Part shown: piece after piece, positions 25,298 through 35,078 of the stretch
Position numbering within the stretch: the stretch's first letter is position 1
Layout: each line of letters begins with the position of its first letter
Source of the DNA: Lachnospiraceae bacterium
GTDB lineage: Bacteria > Bacillota > Clostridia > Lachnospirales > Lachnospiraceae
Length of the DNA stretch: 57,198 bases
Assembly (NCBI GenBank): GCA_021205385.1
Contig: JAJPXQ010000146.1
Coordinates: 1-57,198, forward strand
Reading direction: 5' to 3'
Notes under the pieces: generated by a model
What the model was told of the DNA's origin: nothing
Database searches by the model: none
The model's input: only the letters and a program-made list of their open reading frames with translations
Program-made: the position numbers and the translations under genes

Positions 25298-26326
25298 ATG
25301 GGATTCATATTCAATAAAAAACTGCCGATTCCAAAGGAGATCAAGGCAATGTACCCGGTCTCCGCGAAGTGTGCGGCAATAAAGGAACAGCGTGATAAGG
25401 AGATTCGCGACGTGATCACCGGGGCGGATGACCGCTTTCTCATCATCATCGGTCCCTGTTCCGCGGATAATGAGACGGCGGTCATGGACTATCTGAACCG
25501 CCTGGTGCCGGTGCAGGAAAAGATCAAGGACAAGTGCATCATCATTCCGCGCATCTACACAAATAAGCCCCGCACGACCGGCGAGGGCTACAAAGGCATG
25601 CTCCACCAGGCTGACCCGGAGGCCGCGCCTGATCTGCTCGAAGGTCTCATTGCCATCCGGAAGTTGCACATCCGCAATATCGAAGAAACCGGGCTGACCG
25701 CATCGGACGAGATGCTTTATCCGGAGAACTGGTGGTATCTGGCTGACCTTCTGTCCTACGTCGCAATCGGCGCACGCTCTGTGGAAGATCAGCACCACCG
25801 CATGACTGCCAGCAGCTTCGACGTACCTGCCGGCATGAAGAATCCGACCAGCGGCGACCTGACCGTCATGCTGAATTCCGTCCTGGCAGCACAGCACGCC
25901 CACTCCTTCATCTACCGCGGCTGGGATGTCAATACCGACGGCAACCCTCTGGCGCACACGGTTCTGCGCGGCGCGACGAACCAGTCCGGAGTCTCACTGC
26001 CGAACTACCACTACGAGGATCTGTTAAACCTCTTCGAGCTGTACCAGCAGAAAAACCTGCAGAACCCGGCCTGTATCGTGGACGTAAATCACTCGAACTC
26101 AAACAAAAAATATCTCGAGCAGATCCGCATCTCCAAGGAAGTACTGCACAGTCGCCGCCACAATCCGGATATCCACCGGCTCGTGAAAGGGCTCATGATT
26201 GAGAGTTACATCGAAGACGGCAATCAGGGCGTTCACGACAAAGTCTATGGAAAATCCATCACCGATCCCTGCCTCGGCTGGGAGAAGTCCGAGCGTCTCA
26301 TGTATGAGATCGCGGAGGAGTGCTGA
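25298..26326 (+). CDS. 3-deoxy-7-phosphoheptulonate (DAHP) synthase, AroFGH class
   Basis: A 342-aa class I-alpha DAHP synthase, the first step of the shikimate pathway (PEP plus erythrose-4-phosphate). Motifs: IIGPCSADN (about 48-56), IPRIYTNKPRTTGEGYKG (PEP/E4P site), YRGWDVNTDG, and the metal-binding CIVDVNHSNSNK. E. coli AroG/F/H have about 350 aa. ATG has GAAGGAG upstream. It ends 3 nt from the convergent fusion gene. Feedback specificity cannot be told. Confidence 0.94.
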   Translation: MGFIFNKKLPIPKEIKAMYPVSAKCAAIKEQRDKEIRDVITGADDRFLIIIGPCSADNETAVMDYLNRLVPVQEKIKDKCIIIPRIYTNKPRTTGEGYKGMLHQADPEAAPDLLEGLIAIRKLHIRNIEETGLTASDEMLYPENWWYLADLLSYVAIGARSVEDQHHRMTASSFDVPAGMKNPTSGDLTVMLNSVLAAQHAHSFIYRGWDVNTDGNPLAHTVLRGATNQSGVSLPNYHYEDLLNLFELYQQKNLQNPACIVDVNHSNSNKKYLEQIRISKEVLHSRRHNPDIHRLVKGLMIESYIEDGNQGVHDKVYGKSITDPCLGWEKSERLMYEIAEEC

Positions 26327-26328
26327 GC

Positions 26329-29300
26329 TTACCTCACATACTTCTGAATGAAATCCAGAATGATCTTCCGCGTCTCCTCATAACCGCTGCCCGTCTCGAA
26401 ACGCCGTTCCGGATGCCACTGCAGCGCGAGTACCTTCATCTCATCCGAACCGAAGGCCTCGACGACATGATTCTCACGATCCACCGCGAGCGGCTCGAAA
26501 CAGGGCGCAAGCCCGTCTTCATAGATGCAGTCAGAGTGATAATTGTTTACCCAGATGCTCCGCTGTTCCTTCACAAGCCAGACCTCATGATCGACGCCGC
26601 GTGTGCGGCGAACCTCGAGCTTCGGATGGTACCAGAGCTTTCCGCCGAACATCACATTCATATACTGCATCCCGCGGCAGGTCGCTATGATCGGAATCCC
26701 ATGCGCCAGGCAGTAATGAATGACCTGTTCCTCCATATGATCCCGGTGCGGCTGCAGTTCATCCTCATGCGGCCTGTCGTAAAATGCAGGAGGCAGCGAG
26801 CCGCCCCCGACCACGATCAGGAGGTCCCTCTTCTTATTAAACACCATCTCCACATTTTTTGTAAAATTGGATATCGCCTTCGGGATAAAGCCGAGCAGCT
26901 CATAGAAACGCACATAGCCCGATTCCAGGATATCCACCGGATCGCCGTATTGATTGACCCCCTCGCGCTGCGTGATCAGCGCGCTCAAGTTCCGGTACTG
27001 CAGACCCGCCTCGATCTTCCCCGCGCGGCAGTCCATAACAAGATAAGACAGCGAAGATACATAATTATAGATCTTCTCTCCGCAGCCGATCGCAGCCGGA
27101 ATCTCGAACTCCGCACAGCGGATTGCCATGTGTGAGGCAGCGCCGCCGAAGCGGGTGATAAATCCCTTGATTCCCTTTGCAAACACCCATTCATAGCCCG
27201 GATCTGCCTTCGGCACGACCACAATCTTGTCCCGGATATCCGCGCCCGGCTCCTCGTCCAGCAACACGACCTCTCCCTCGACGCGCTTCGTCGTGATGAA
27301 ATTGGGTCTTGCCTCATATACCTCAACAACATCAAGACTGCTCCTGTCCAGAATCACCTCCGGCAGGAAAAGCTCCTGATATTCCTGATATTCCAGGCGG
27401 CGCTGCTCAATACGCATTTCCAGCCGGTCTTTCAGCTCGTCCACCGTCATGTACTGCGGCAGCTTAAAGTCCTCGATTTCCAGCCACGAAAGATCATTTC
27501 TTGTGATTTCCAGAATCGTACCGCTGCGAATCAGGAGTTCGAGGATCAGACTCAGTGACTTTGTGAATTCAAATTTGAAATATTCGCGCTGTTTGATCGC
27601 CTGGTAAATAAAATAGACCAGTTCCTCGACGCTGACCGACAGCCCCGTCTCGCGCAGCGCCTGTTCAAGGCGCGCGGCGTCGAGGCGTTTTCTCCCGACC
27701 TCCGGCCGCACGGTCCGCGACTGCCCCGGCCGGAAATTCATCTGATCATAGCGCTCGGTTCGGATATCATAAGTGCCCACACGCAGATGGCCATATTTCC
27801 GGTTGAACTCCGCACGACTGATCTCATCCATGGAAAATGCACGGAAATCCTCCTCAAACTCCGTGGAGACCGTCGTGATCGACTGCATGAACGCGTCGAT
27901 ATCCTCCCCTGTGAACCAGCTCTCCCCCTCCTGCCCTGCCGGACCGCTCTCCGTCAGGCTGCGCAGGAAAGCACGCGCCATGAACGCCATACGGGCCTGC
28001 CTCGCAAACTGCGGCGTTCCGTAGTGCTGCAGGCTGGCGCGCAGAGACTGTACCGCCGCCAGAATCCTGTGCAGCGAGGCGTTCGGATTATGAAGAAGCT
28101 GCTCCTCATTCACGCGCACCTCCTCCAGCCTTTTCAGACTCTCTCTGTCAGCTGTAAGGATCTCATCAAAGTGCAGAATCGCCTGCTCGGTCACTTCCTT
28201 CAGACTGTCAAGGAGCTGCTGCCTCTCATCCTCCTGAAAACCATGCTCCAGCAATCGCTTCGTCTTCTCAGGCGTGCTGAAATCATAGCTGGTAAAAACG
28301 ATCTCGAATTCGATCTTGTCATGCGCTGTGAGGTTATGACGCAGCGCGTCCTGATAGTAGGCAACCAGCTTAAGCGAAAGCTCCTCACTGAGCGATTGCG
28401 GAATCAGCGAGTAGAATGCATACTCCAGACAAATATAAGGCTTATTTCCTATCCGATGCATCAGATCCTGCTGCAGCCTGCGATACCCCAGCCCCTCGAT
28501 TCCCTGATTCCATGCGCGATGCGTGATAATCGCACGATACAACGAATAATCCAGCGGACGCGGATTATTTCCGATGATCTCTGAGGGGTTCCAGAAGGCC
28601 ATGTCCGACATCATCATCGGCTTTCCGGTGATCACGTTTTTATGATTTTCATACATTTTGCCGGCGTTTTCCAGCATATGATAGAATTTATGATCATCGT
28701 ATGCATTCTCCTGCCGGTAGCTGGCCACAAGCGGACGCATCTGAAACAGAATCACCTTTCCATCGCGGTCAATCGCAAACTCGATGTCAAGCGCAAGCCC
28801 ATCCATAATATGTTCAAGCTCCTGTACCGCATACAGAAGATCCTGCCAGGGCTGACGCAGACGCTTCACGTCGGCATTCCTCACAACCTTCATCATGCGC
28901 CCCGCCGATCCGCTCGTCACACTGTCCGTCGAACCGGTCTCGTCGTAATTGATCAGATAATAAGGCTTATTATTCTGAATATCTCTCGTGAATACGACGC
29001 CGCTGTAGACAACATGCTGCGCCTGACACTGGATCAGCACCTGTTCATTTTCCAGATGACGGATATCACGCGCATAAGAAGCGATCACCGCGTCAACCGC
29101 CGCGATGATCTCCTCTTCACTGGATGAGTCTACGTCCAGAATACTCTTATAATGTCCTGCATTCGAATGTCTGTAGGAATCCTCCTCCGAGGAAGAACTG
29201 CGAACCACGATCCGCCGCCCGCGGAACTGCGCCATGATCTCATGACAGACCGCGAGCTTATCCTTCTGATAATCACGGTTCCATAGAATGTACATCTCTT

Positions 29301-29376
29301 CAATAGAAGATCGTTTGACCAGACTGCGCAGGGCAAAGAGCGTGCCTGCCTTTGTCGATATCAGTTTGTGCTCCAT
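26329..29376 (-). CDS. Glutamine-kinase-like (ATP-grasp + phospho-His domain) fused to class I glutamine amidotransferase
   Basis: A 1015-aa three-part protein. (1) N-terminal ATP-grasp domain of the PEP-synthase type (about 1-240): VVRSSSSEEDSYRHSNAG and LINYDETGSTDSVTSG. (2) Middle region with a swivelling phospho-histidine domain (about 690-790): GFITRFGGAASHMAI, His749. (3) C-terminal class I amidotransferase/peptidase C26 (about 810-1015): triad Cys900 (ATCRGMQ), His988 and Glu990 (WHPE). No PEP/pyruvate-binding barrel follows, so it is not PEP synthase. The nearest known pattern is Campylobacter Cj1418 (glutamine kinase) plus Cj1417 (amidate hydrolase), here fused. Start 29376 has AGGAG 7 nt upstream, 19 nt after the Xer gene. 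Confidence 0.85.
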   Translation of the reverse strand: MEHKLISTKAGTLFALRSLVKRSSIEEMYILWNRDYQKDKLAVCHEIMAQFRGRRIVVRSSSSEEDSYRHSNAGHYKSILDVDSSSEEEIIAAVDAVIASYARDIRHLENEQVLIQCQAQHVVYSGVVFTRDIQNNKPYYLINYDETGSTDSVTSGSAGRMMKVVRNADVKRLRQPWQDLLYAVQELEHIMDGLALDIEFAIDRDGKVILFQMRPLVASYRQENAYDDHKFYHMLENAGKMYENHKNVITGKPMMMSDMAFWNPSEIIGNNPRPLDYSLYRAIITHRAWNQGIEGLGYRRLQQDLMHRIGNKPYICLEYAFYSLIPQSLSEELSLKLVAYYQDALRHNLTAHDKIEFEIVFTSYDFSTPEKTKRLLEHGFQEDERQQLLDSLKEVTEQAILHFDEILTADRESLKRLEEVRVNEEQLLHNPNASLHRILAAVQSLRASLQHYGTPQFARQARMAFMARAFLRSLTESGPAGQEGESWFTGEDIDAFMQSITTVSTEFEEDFRAFSMDEISRAEFNRKYGHLRVGTYDIRTERYDQMNFRPGQSRTVRPEVGRKRLDAARLEQALRETGLSVSVEELVYFIYQAIKQREYFKFEFTKSLSLILELLIRSGTILEITRNDLSWLEIEDFKLPQYMTVDELKDRLEMRIEQRRLEYQEYQELFLPEVILDRSSLDVVEVYEARPNFITTKRVEGEVVLLDEEPGADIRDKIVVVPKADPGYEWVFAKGIKGFITRFGGAASHMAIRCAEFEIPAAIGCGEKIYNYVSSLSYLVMDCRAGKIEAGLQYRNLSALITQREGVNQYGDPVDILESGYVRFYELLGFIPKAISNFTKNVEMVFNKKRDLLIVVGGGSLPPAFYDRPHEDELQPHRDHMEEQVIHYCLAHGIPIIATCRGMQYMNVMFGGKLWYHPKLEVRRTRGVDHEVWLVKEQRSIWVNNYHSDCIYEDGLAPCFEPLAVDRENHVVEAFGSDEMKVLALQWHPERRFETGSGYEETRKIILDFIQKYVR

Positions 29377-29395
29377 CAGCCGCTCCTTTTTTACG

Positions 29396-30277
29396 TCATG
29401 CACGCGGATGCGTCTTGCTGTACTCCGTTTTCATACCGGTCTGAAACCCTGCATAGATCTGGGTTGCCGCAATGTCCGTGTGCCCCAGCATCTCCTGAAT
29501 GACCGGAAGGCCGGCTCCTCTTGCCGCCATATGGGCCGCGCAGGAATGGCGGAACATCCGCGGCGTGATATCTTTATCGATACCTGCCTTTGCTGCATAG
29601 CCTTTCAACAGTTTCCAGAATCCCTGCCTGCTCATCGGAGTCCCCGAACAATTCAGAAACAAAATCGTCTGAGAACCATTTTTCAAAAAAGTATCGCGAG
29701 CCATGGTGAGATAATCCTGTATAGCCTTTGCCGCCGTCTCCCCAAACGGGATCATGCGCTCTTTCTCCGTGTCCCGGCAGATTAACCAGCCAAATCGAAG
29801 ACTTACGTCCTCCACCCGGAGTGTAATCAGCTCGCTGACCCGCATTCCCGTCGCGTAGAGCAGCTCCAGCATCGCCCGGTCCCGCAGCTCCTTGGGTCTG
29901 TTTGACGAAGGCTGCGCGAGCAGGCACTCCATCTCCTGCTCTGTGAGAATCTCCGGCGCATGCTTTTCCACCTTCGGAGGCTTCAGAAAGAACGACGGAT
30001 CCTCTGTAATCACATGCTCACGCAGAAGATACTCAAAAAAAGCCTTGATTGATGCCACATATCTGGATATTGTCGCCGCCGACATGCCTGCCTTCTCCAT
30101 GTCCAGCACATAAGAACCAAGCATTGTCGCACCGACATCCGACACACTGTCAATACCCTGTCCCTCCAGATAGGCAGCCATCTTTAGCAGATCTCCCCGG
30201 TAAGACATCACCGTATTGTGCGAAAGCCGCTTCACCGCCTCCAGATACTCTGTGAACTCCCGTATTTCCTTCTCCAT
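29396..30277 (-). CDS. Tyrosine recombinase (XerD-like)
   Basis: A 293-aa site-specific recombinase with SAM-like N-terminal core-binding domain (1-90) and catalytic domain. Visible: Arg I in TGMRVSELI, Lys in EKERMIPF, the second Arg in PRMFRHS, LGHTDIAATQIY with nucleophile Tyr275. The HxxR histidine is Arg240 (RMFR in place of HxxR), a departure from XerC/XerD. True start is ATG 30277 with GGGGGA upstream; the long frame to 30628 extends through non-coding sequence. Not obviously tied to a prophage. Probably cotranscribed with the fusion gene. Confidence 0.88.
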   Translation of the reverse strand: MEKEIREFTEYLEAVKRLSHNTVMSYRGDLLKMAAYLEGQGIDSVSDVGATMLGSYVLDMEKAGMSAATISRYVASIKAFFEYLLREHVITEDPSFFLKPPKVEKHAPEILTEQEMECLLAQPSSNRPKELRDRAMLELLYATGMRVSELITLRVEDVSLRFGWLICRDTEKERMIPFGETAAKAIQDYLTMARDTFLKNGSQTILFLNCSGTPMSRQGFWKLLKGYAAKAGIDKDITPRMFRHSCAAHMAARGAGLPVIQEMLGHTDIAATQIYAGFQTGMKTEYSKTHPRA

Positions 30278-30348
30278 AATAATCCCCCATAAAAACTGCT
30301 GCGCAGTCTTCATATATAAATAAAGTATAGCGAAGAATCCGCGGGATT

Positions 30349-30888
30349 TCAATATATTTTTATTCTCAAAAGCTGCTGCAGCAGCGAGGGATTCACATAA
30401 ACTTCCGTCAGAATTCCAAAAAACAGAAAGAGCGCGCCTGCCAGCGATAAAAACAGATACTTTCTCCGGTTGCTGCCACCGCGGCACACCCACAGGAAAA
30501 CCCATCCAAACGCCGGAATATAAAAGAAGATCTGCGGCACTAAACCTGCGACGCAGATCAGAATTCCCTTCAGGCCAAGGCGCAGAACAGAGATACTTAA
30601 GGTATTTCCCCAGCATACACCAACGCAAAATAAGAATATCCCGATTGCTGCCGGAGCCCCTGACAAGCCACCCAGGCAGAGCAACAACAAGTACTGTCCC
30701 GCACGGAAACGCCCAATATATCCCAGAAGTCTCCCGGTATCAATTTGAAGCGTCGCGTACTGGTTCAGAAAGTATTCACTGAAAACTTCGGAAAAGCGGG
30801 CATCACTTTGCATCTGCACCAGAGCGATGCCTGCAAACAGTCCTGAAAACAGCAGCAACAGACAGCGATTGCTCCCCGACTTGCGCAT
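30349..30888 (-). CDS. spoIIM: Stage II sporulation protein M-like membrane protein
   Basis: A 179-aa protein with about five hydrophobic segments. SpoIIM is part of the DMP complex (SpoIID-M-P) needed for engulfment in sporulation. The order of TM segments, the FxxFxVGVxWGNTLS pattern (FLFCVGVCWGNTLS) and the C-terminal GILTEVYVNP fit SpoIIM. ATG 30888 follows AGGAGG by 8 nt; this SD lies in the stem of the proC terminator. Its presence suggests a spore former. Assignment rests on hydropathy and short motifs. Confidence 0.75.
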   Translation of the reverse strand: MRKSGSNRCLLLLFSGLFAGIALVQMQSDARFSEVFSEYFLNQYATLQIDTGRLLGYIGRFRAGQYLLLLCLGGLSGAPAAIGIFLFCVGVCWGNTLSISVLRLGLKGILICVAGLVPQIFFYIPAFGWVFLWVCRGGSNRRKYLFLSLAGALFLFFGILTEVYVNPSLLQQLLRIKIY

Positions 30889-30896
30889 GAAAAACA

Positions 30897-30925
30897 CCTC
30901 CTCGTCCAGTATATGGACGAGGAGG
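30897..30925 (-). terminator. proC terminator hairpin that occludes the spoIIM RBS
   Basis: Perfect 12-bp arms CCTCCTCGTCCA (30897-30908) and TGGACGAGGAGG (30914-30925) on a 5-nt loop. On the minus strand it is followed by TGTTTTT. The last bases of the minus-strand stem are AGGAGG, the spoIIM Shine-Dalgarno, so the structure could also block translation. Confidence 0.7.
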
Positions 30926-30933
30926 CCTATCGA

Positions 30934-31728
30934 TTACACTTCCGTACATTTTTTATACACAGCTTCCGATGCCTTCATAACCGCATTGCGGAAACCGCAT
31001 TCTTCCAGCGCCGCAACGCCGGCAATCGTTGTTCCGCCCGGACTGCAGACATTGTCCTTGAGCACACCCGGATGATCGCCGCTCTCCAGCACCATCGCGG
31101 CCGAACCTTTTACCGCCTGCGCCGCAAACACATAGGCCTGTTTCCTTGGCATTCCGCAGCGCACGGCACTGTCCGCAAGCGCCTCTATAAAGATATACAC
31201 AAAAGCGGGGGAACTTCCGCTTGCACAGACGACCGCGTCCATCAGACGTTCTTCGATAAATTCTGCATTTCCACAGGAGGTAAAGATCTGTGTCAGCATG
31301 TCCAGCTCCTCCGCAGTCAGCTCCTCTTTCCTGCAGCTGATCCCTGTCATCCCTTCCCCGATCATCGCAGGTGTGTTCGGCATCGCACGCACGATCCGCT
31401 TGTCGCTGCCCAGATTCTGTTTCAGCTGTTCAATCGTCCTGCCGGGCGCCAGGGAAATGATCACGTGCTCCGGCGTCAGCATATAGCGGATCCCCTTCAG
31501 CACCTCGTCATAAAACTGCGGCTTGATCGCCAGTATCAGATATTTGCAGCGATTTGCACATTCTGCATTGGAATCCGCGTAGACGACCCCCGTCTCCTCA
31601 TGAACCCGCTGCTTCGTCTCGTCTGTTCTGGCCGAGAAGACAAAATCTGTCTTTGGAAATTTTTTCAGAGCTCCCTTTAAAATGGCCCTTCCCATGTTTC
31701 CCATTCCGATAAAACCGATTTTTTCCAT
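30934..31728 (-). CDS. proC: Pyrroline-5-carboxylate reductase
   Basis: A 264-aa enzyme for the last step of proline synthesis. N-terminal NAD(P)-binding motif GFIGMGNMGRAI (5-16); C-terminal family signature with VKGSAAMVL..HPGVLKDNVCSPGGTTIAG. Length is typical of bacterial ProC. It lies downstream of the rny terminator and has its own downstream terminator. Confidence 0.94.
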   Translation of the reverse strand: MEKIGFIGMGNMGRAILKGALKKFPKTDFVFSARTDETKQRVHEETGVVYADSNAECANRCKYLILAIKPQFYDEVLKGIRYMLTPEHVIISLAPGRTIEQLKQNLGSDKRIVRAMPNTPAMIGEGMTGISCRKEELTAEELDMLTQIFTSCGNAEFIEERLMDAVVCASGSSPAFVYIFIEALADSAVRCGMPRKQAYVFAAQAVKGSAAMVLESGDHPGVLKDNVCSPGGTTIAGVAALEECGFRNAVMKASEAVYKKCTEV

Positions 31729-31765
31729 TCTTTTGTAATCCTTTCATCATCGTACTGTTACAAAA

Positions 31766-31812
31766 TAAAAGCCCGGAAATCAATGAATTTTCATAGATTT
31801 TCAGGCTTTTAT
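31766..31812 (-). terminator. Rho-independent terminator after rny
   Basis: Imperfect arms around AAAAGCC..GATTT and AAAATC..GGCTTTT (31766-31782, 31796-31812), 14 nt past the rny stop, ending in TTTTATTTTG on the minus strand. Confidence 0.65.
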
Positions 31813-31825
31813 ATTCTACGCAATT

Positions 31826-33373
31826 TTATTTCGCATAATCGGTCACTCTGCTTTCGCGAATGACATTGACCTTAATCTGACCAGGATATTCAAGGCTTGC
31901 CTCGATCTGCTTGGCAATATCACGCGCCATCAGCACCATCGATGCCTCATCTACCTGATCCGGAACTACCATAACCCGAATCTCTCTTCCTGCCTGAATA
32001 GCAAAAGACTTCTCCACTCCCTTATAGGAGTTCGCAATATCTTCCAGTTGTTTTAATCTGTTTGTATAAGTCTCCAGTGTCTCTCTTCTCGCACCCGGTC
32101 TCGCTGCGGAGATCGTATCTGCTGCCTGTACAATGCAGGCAATCAGAGAAGTAGGCTCTACATCACCATGATGTGATTCAACTGCGTTGATCACTGTAGC
32201 TGATTCCTTATACTTTCTGCACAGGTCCACACCAATCTGAATGTGAGACCCTTCCATCTCATGATCGATAGACTTACCAATATCATGTAAAAGTCCGGCA
32301 CGCTTCGCCAGACGCACATCAACGCCGATTTCTCCTGCCAGGAGTCCGGACAGCTGCGCCACTTCGATAGAATGCTTCAAAGCATTCTGTCCATAACTGC
32401 TGCGGAACTTCAGACGTCCAATCAGGCGCACCAGCTCCGGATGGATGCCGTGAACGCCGACTTCCAGAGTCGCAGCCTCTCCTTCTTCGCGGATCTTCGT
32501 ATCCACTTCCTTCTGCGCTTTTTCCACCATCTCCTCGATTCTTGCGGGATGGATGCGGCCGTCGACTATCAGTTTCTCCAATGCGATGCGGGCAACCTCG
32601 CGTCGTATCGGATCAAATGAGGAGAGAACGACTGCTTCCGGCGTGTCGTCAATAATCAGCTCGACACCGGTCATCGTCTCAAGAGTGCGGATATTCCGTC
32701 CCTCTCGTCCGATGATCCGTCCTTTCATCTCATCGCTCGGGAGCGGCACGACAGAGATCGTAGTCTCAGCCACATGGTCGGCTGCACATCTCTGAATCGC
32801 GGTGACGACATAATCCTTCGCCTTTTTATCCGCTTCTTCCTTTGCCCTGGTTTCCATTTCTTTCACCAGTTTGGCAGTTTCATGCTTTACATCGTCTTCA
32901 ACTGTTTTTAAAAGATATTCTTTTGCTTGTTCGGAGGTAAGGCCAGAGATTCTTTCCAGTTCCTGTACGCGTTTTGCGGATAACTGTTCCACTTCGGCGC
33001 GCCGCTTTGCCAGCTTTTCTTCCTGGGCATTGAAGCTCGCTTCCCTGCGCTCGATCTGCTCGGTCTTCTTGTCCAGGGCTTCTTCCTTGGACAGAACACG
33101 GCGCTCGTAGCGCTGCAGTTCCGCTCTGCGCTCTTTGGTCTCTTTTTCCAGCTCGTTTCTGGTCTTCACAGACTCTTCCTTCACTTCCAGCAGGGATTCC
33201 CGTTTCTTCGTCTCCGCCGCCTTCAGTGCTTCATCTATGATTTCCCTCGCTCTGTCTTCCGCGTTCCCTATCTTGGCTTCCACTACTTTTTTGCGGTAAG
33301 TAAGTGCACAAGGCCAGGTAATCGCTGCTGTCAGAACGATCGCGACCACAACTGCTATCATGATCGGACCCAT
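31826..33373 (-). CDS. rny: Ribonuclease Y
   Basis: A 515-aa membrane-tethered endoribonuclease that starts bulk mRNA decay. One N-terminal TM anchor (5-25), a long coiled coil (30-200), a KH domain ([15 protein letters not shown] at about 215-229) and an HD domain ([27 protein letters not shown]). The ATG at 33373 is used; the GTG at 33385 lies inside the SD. Own promoter upstream. Confidence 0.95.
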   Translation of the reverse strand: MGPIMIAVVVAIVLTAAITWPCALTYRKKVVEAKIGNAEDRAREIIDEALKAAETKKRESLLEVKEESVKTRNELEKETKERRAELQRYERRVLSKEEALDKKTEQIERREASFNAQEEKLAKRRAEVEQLSAKRVQELERISGLTSEQAKEYLLKTVEDDVKHETAKLVKEMETRAKEEADKKAKDYVVTAIQRCAADHVAETTISVVPLPSDEMKGRIIGREGRNIRTLETMTGVELIIDDTPEAVVLSSFDPIRREVARIALEKLIVDGRIHPARIEEMVEKAQKEVDTKIREEGEAATLEVGVHGIHPELVRLIGRLKFRSSYGQNALKHSIEVAQLSGLLAGEIGVDVRLAKRAGLLHDIGKSIDHEMEGSHIQIGVDLCRKYKESATVINAVESHHGDVEPTSLIACIVQAADTISAARPGARRETLETYTNRLKQLEDIANSYKGVEKSFAIQAGREIRVMVVPDQVDEASMVLMARDIAKQIEASLEYPGQIKVNVIRESRVTDYAK

Positions 33374-33424
33374 ATACAGGAGCACCTCCTTATTTAGTTT
33401 TCATTGTACATACACAACATATTG

Positions 33425-33453
33425 ATTTTAATCTAATTTTACAATTATGTCAA
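33425..33453 (-). promoter_or_regulatory. rny promoter
   Basis: Minus strand perfect TTGACA (33448-33453), 17-nt spacer, TAAAAT (33425-33430), about 50 nt before the start codon. Confidence 0.75.
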
Positions 33454-33493
33454 GTAGTACGCCGAGAAAATTGTGCAGAATCCTGTTGAAAAT

Positions 33494-34027
33494 TCAGGGG
33501 TTCTCCCTCAGAACTGCCAGAATGTCGCCCATAGAAAATCCACGGCGGGCAAGCGCCGCAATCATTCTGCGGCGCTGCTCCTCATCCGCTTCGGCGTCGT
33601 GATATTGTTTTTTTTCGAGGAACCTGCGGATCAGGGGGCGTTCATCCGCCGGTCCGAGATCCTCACAGACCTGTTCAATCAGCTCTCTCGAAACTCCTTT
33701 TTTAAACTGAAGCTCCTGCATAAGCTGACGGCGGCTTTTCTGAGCGCCGTGCCAGGTGATATAACTGCGAACGTAACGCTCGTCGTCTATGTAACCATAG
33801 GACTTTACATAATCGACTGCTTCCTCAACAATCTCCGTTTCAAAACCGGCGTCCGTAAGCTTTTCACGAAGCTGCGCCTCCGTCCGGTCCATCCGTTCCA
33901 GAATGTGAAGTGCCTTCCGCTTCGCATCATGAAGCTGTACCTCCCGGGGCCGTTCCTGCATCGGCGTCTCCGGATTCTTCTCCCGCGCTCTGCGGTTTCG
34001 GGTTTTCTGCCGGTACTGGTAATCCAT
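33494..34027 (-). CDS. recX: RecX regulatory protein
   Basis: A 177-aa basic helical protein that limits RecA filament extension. RecX repeat pattern is seen in [33 protein letters not shown] and RRFLEKKQY.. followed by a C-terminal helix pair. The start chosen, ATG 34027 with GGGAG upstream, overlaps the end of recA by 101 bp. A later ATG at 33961 would shorten the overlap to 35 bp. A family start nearer to residue 20 is therefore possible. Confidence 0.85.
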   Translation of the reverse strand: MDYQYRQKTRNRRAREKNPETPMQERPREVQLHDAKRKALHILERMDRTEAQLREKLTDAGFETEIVEEAVDYVKSYGYIDDERYVRSYITWHGAQKSRRQLMQELQFKKGVSRELIEQVCEDLGPADERPLIRRFLEKKQYHDAEADEEQRRRMIAALARRGFSMGDILAVLRENP

Positions 34028-35045
34028 AGTGCTCCCGCACCTTCCTTTCGATCTCGTCGCAGGCGTCCGGATTGTTGCGCAGGAATTGCTTCGCGTTCTC
34101 ACGCCCCTGTCCGATTTTCTCTCCGTTGTAAGCATACCAGGCGCCGCTCTTCACAACTACGCCACAGTCTGCCGCCAGATCGATGATATCGCCCTCCTTC
34201 ACAATTCCCTTGCCGAACATGATATCGAACTCCGCTTCCTTAAAGGGCGGCGCGATCTTATTCTTCACTACCTTGATGCGGGTGTGGTTTCCTACCACCT
34301 CACCGCTCTGCTTCAGCTGCTCGACCCTGCGCACGTCCAGGCGGATCGTCGCGTAAAACTTCAGAGCACGACCGCCGGTCGTCGTCTCGGGATTTCCATA
34401 CATAACGCCAATCTTCTCACGCAGCTGATTGATAAAGATCACAATGCAGTTCGTCTTGCTCACAACAGAAGTGAGCTTTCGCAACGCCTGAGACATCAGC
34501 CTGGCCTGCAGACCCATGTGGGAATCTCCCATATCTCCATCGATCTCCGCCTTCGGCACAAGCGCCGCGACGGAGTCCACAATCACGATATCCACCGCGC
34601 CCGAACGCACCATCATCTCCGTGATCTCCAGCGCCTGCTCGCCATTGTCCGGCTGGGAAATGTAGAGATTATCTACATCAACACCGATATTGCGCGCGTA
34701 GGCCGGGTCAAGCGCATGCTCTGCATCGATGAAACCGGCGATACCGCCTCTCTTCTGCACCTCCGCTACCATATGAAGGGCTACGGTCGTCTTACCACTC
34801 GACTCCGGCCCGTAGATCTCCACAATCCTGCCCTTCGGCACGCCGCCTGCTCCGAGCGCAATGTCCAGACTCAGCGATCCTGTGGGAACAGTCTCCACCT
34901 GCAGTCCCGACTGATCTCCCATCTTCATCACGGAGCCCTTTCCGTACTGCTTCTCAATCTGTGCGAGCGCAGCGTCCAGCGCCTTCAGCCTCTCGCTCTG
35001 GTCTGCCGGCCTTGTGATCGTCTTTTCCTCTGATGCTTTTGCCAT
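33927..35045 (-). CDS. recA: RecA recombinase
   Basis: A 372-aa recombinase: Walker [10 protein letters not shown] (about 70-78), Walker [13 protein letters not shown]-binding loops ([23 protein letters not shown]), and an acidic, Gly/Ala-rich C-terminal tail. ATG follows GAAGGAG. A LexA-type box and promoter lie upstream, so it is an SOS gene. The recX gene overlaps its 3' end. Confidence 0.97.
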   Translation of the reverse strand: MAKASEEKTITRPADQSERLKALDAALAQIEKQYGKGSVMKMGDQSGLQVETVPTGSLSLDIALGAGGVPKGRIVEIYGPESSGKTTVALHMVAEVQKRGGIAGFIDAEHALDPAYARNIGVDVDNLYISQPDNGEQALEITEMMVRSGAVDIVIVDSVAALVPKAEIDGDMGDSHMGLQARLMSQALRKLTSVVSKTNCIVIFINQLREKIGVMYGNPETTTGGRALKFYATIRLDVRRVEQLKQSGEVVGNHTRIKVVKNKIAPPFKEAEFDIMFGKGIVKEGDIIDLAADCGVVVKSGAWYAYNGEKIGQGRENAKQFLRNNPDACDEIERKVREHYGLPVPAENPKPQSAGEESGDADAGTAPGGTAS

Positions 35046-35078
35046 GAATACTCTCCTTCAATCTCGTATTTCACAACA

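Noticed and set aside
26320..27135. 271-aa plus-strand ORF opposite the fusion gene
   Set aside because: Shadow of the amidotransferase part; no RBS or motif.
26329..29376. Phosphoenolpyruvate synthase
   Set aside because: It has the ATP-grasp and His domains but no PEP/pyruvate barrel; a class I amidotransferase takes that place.
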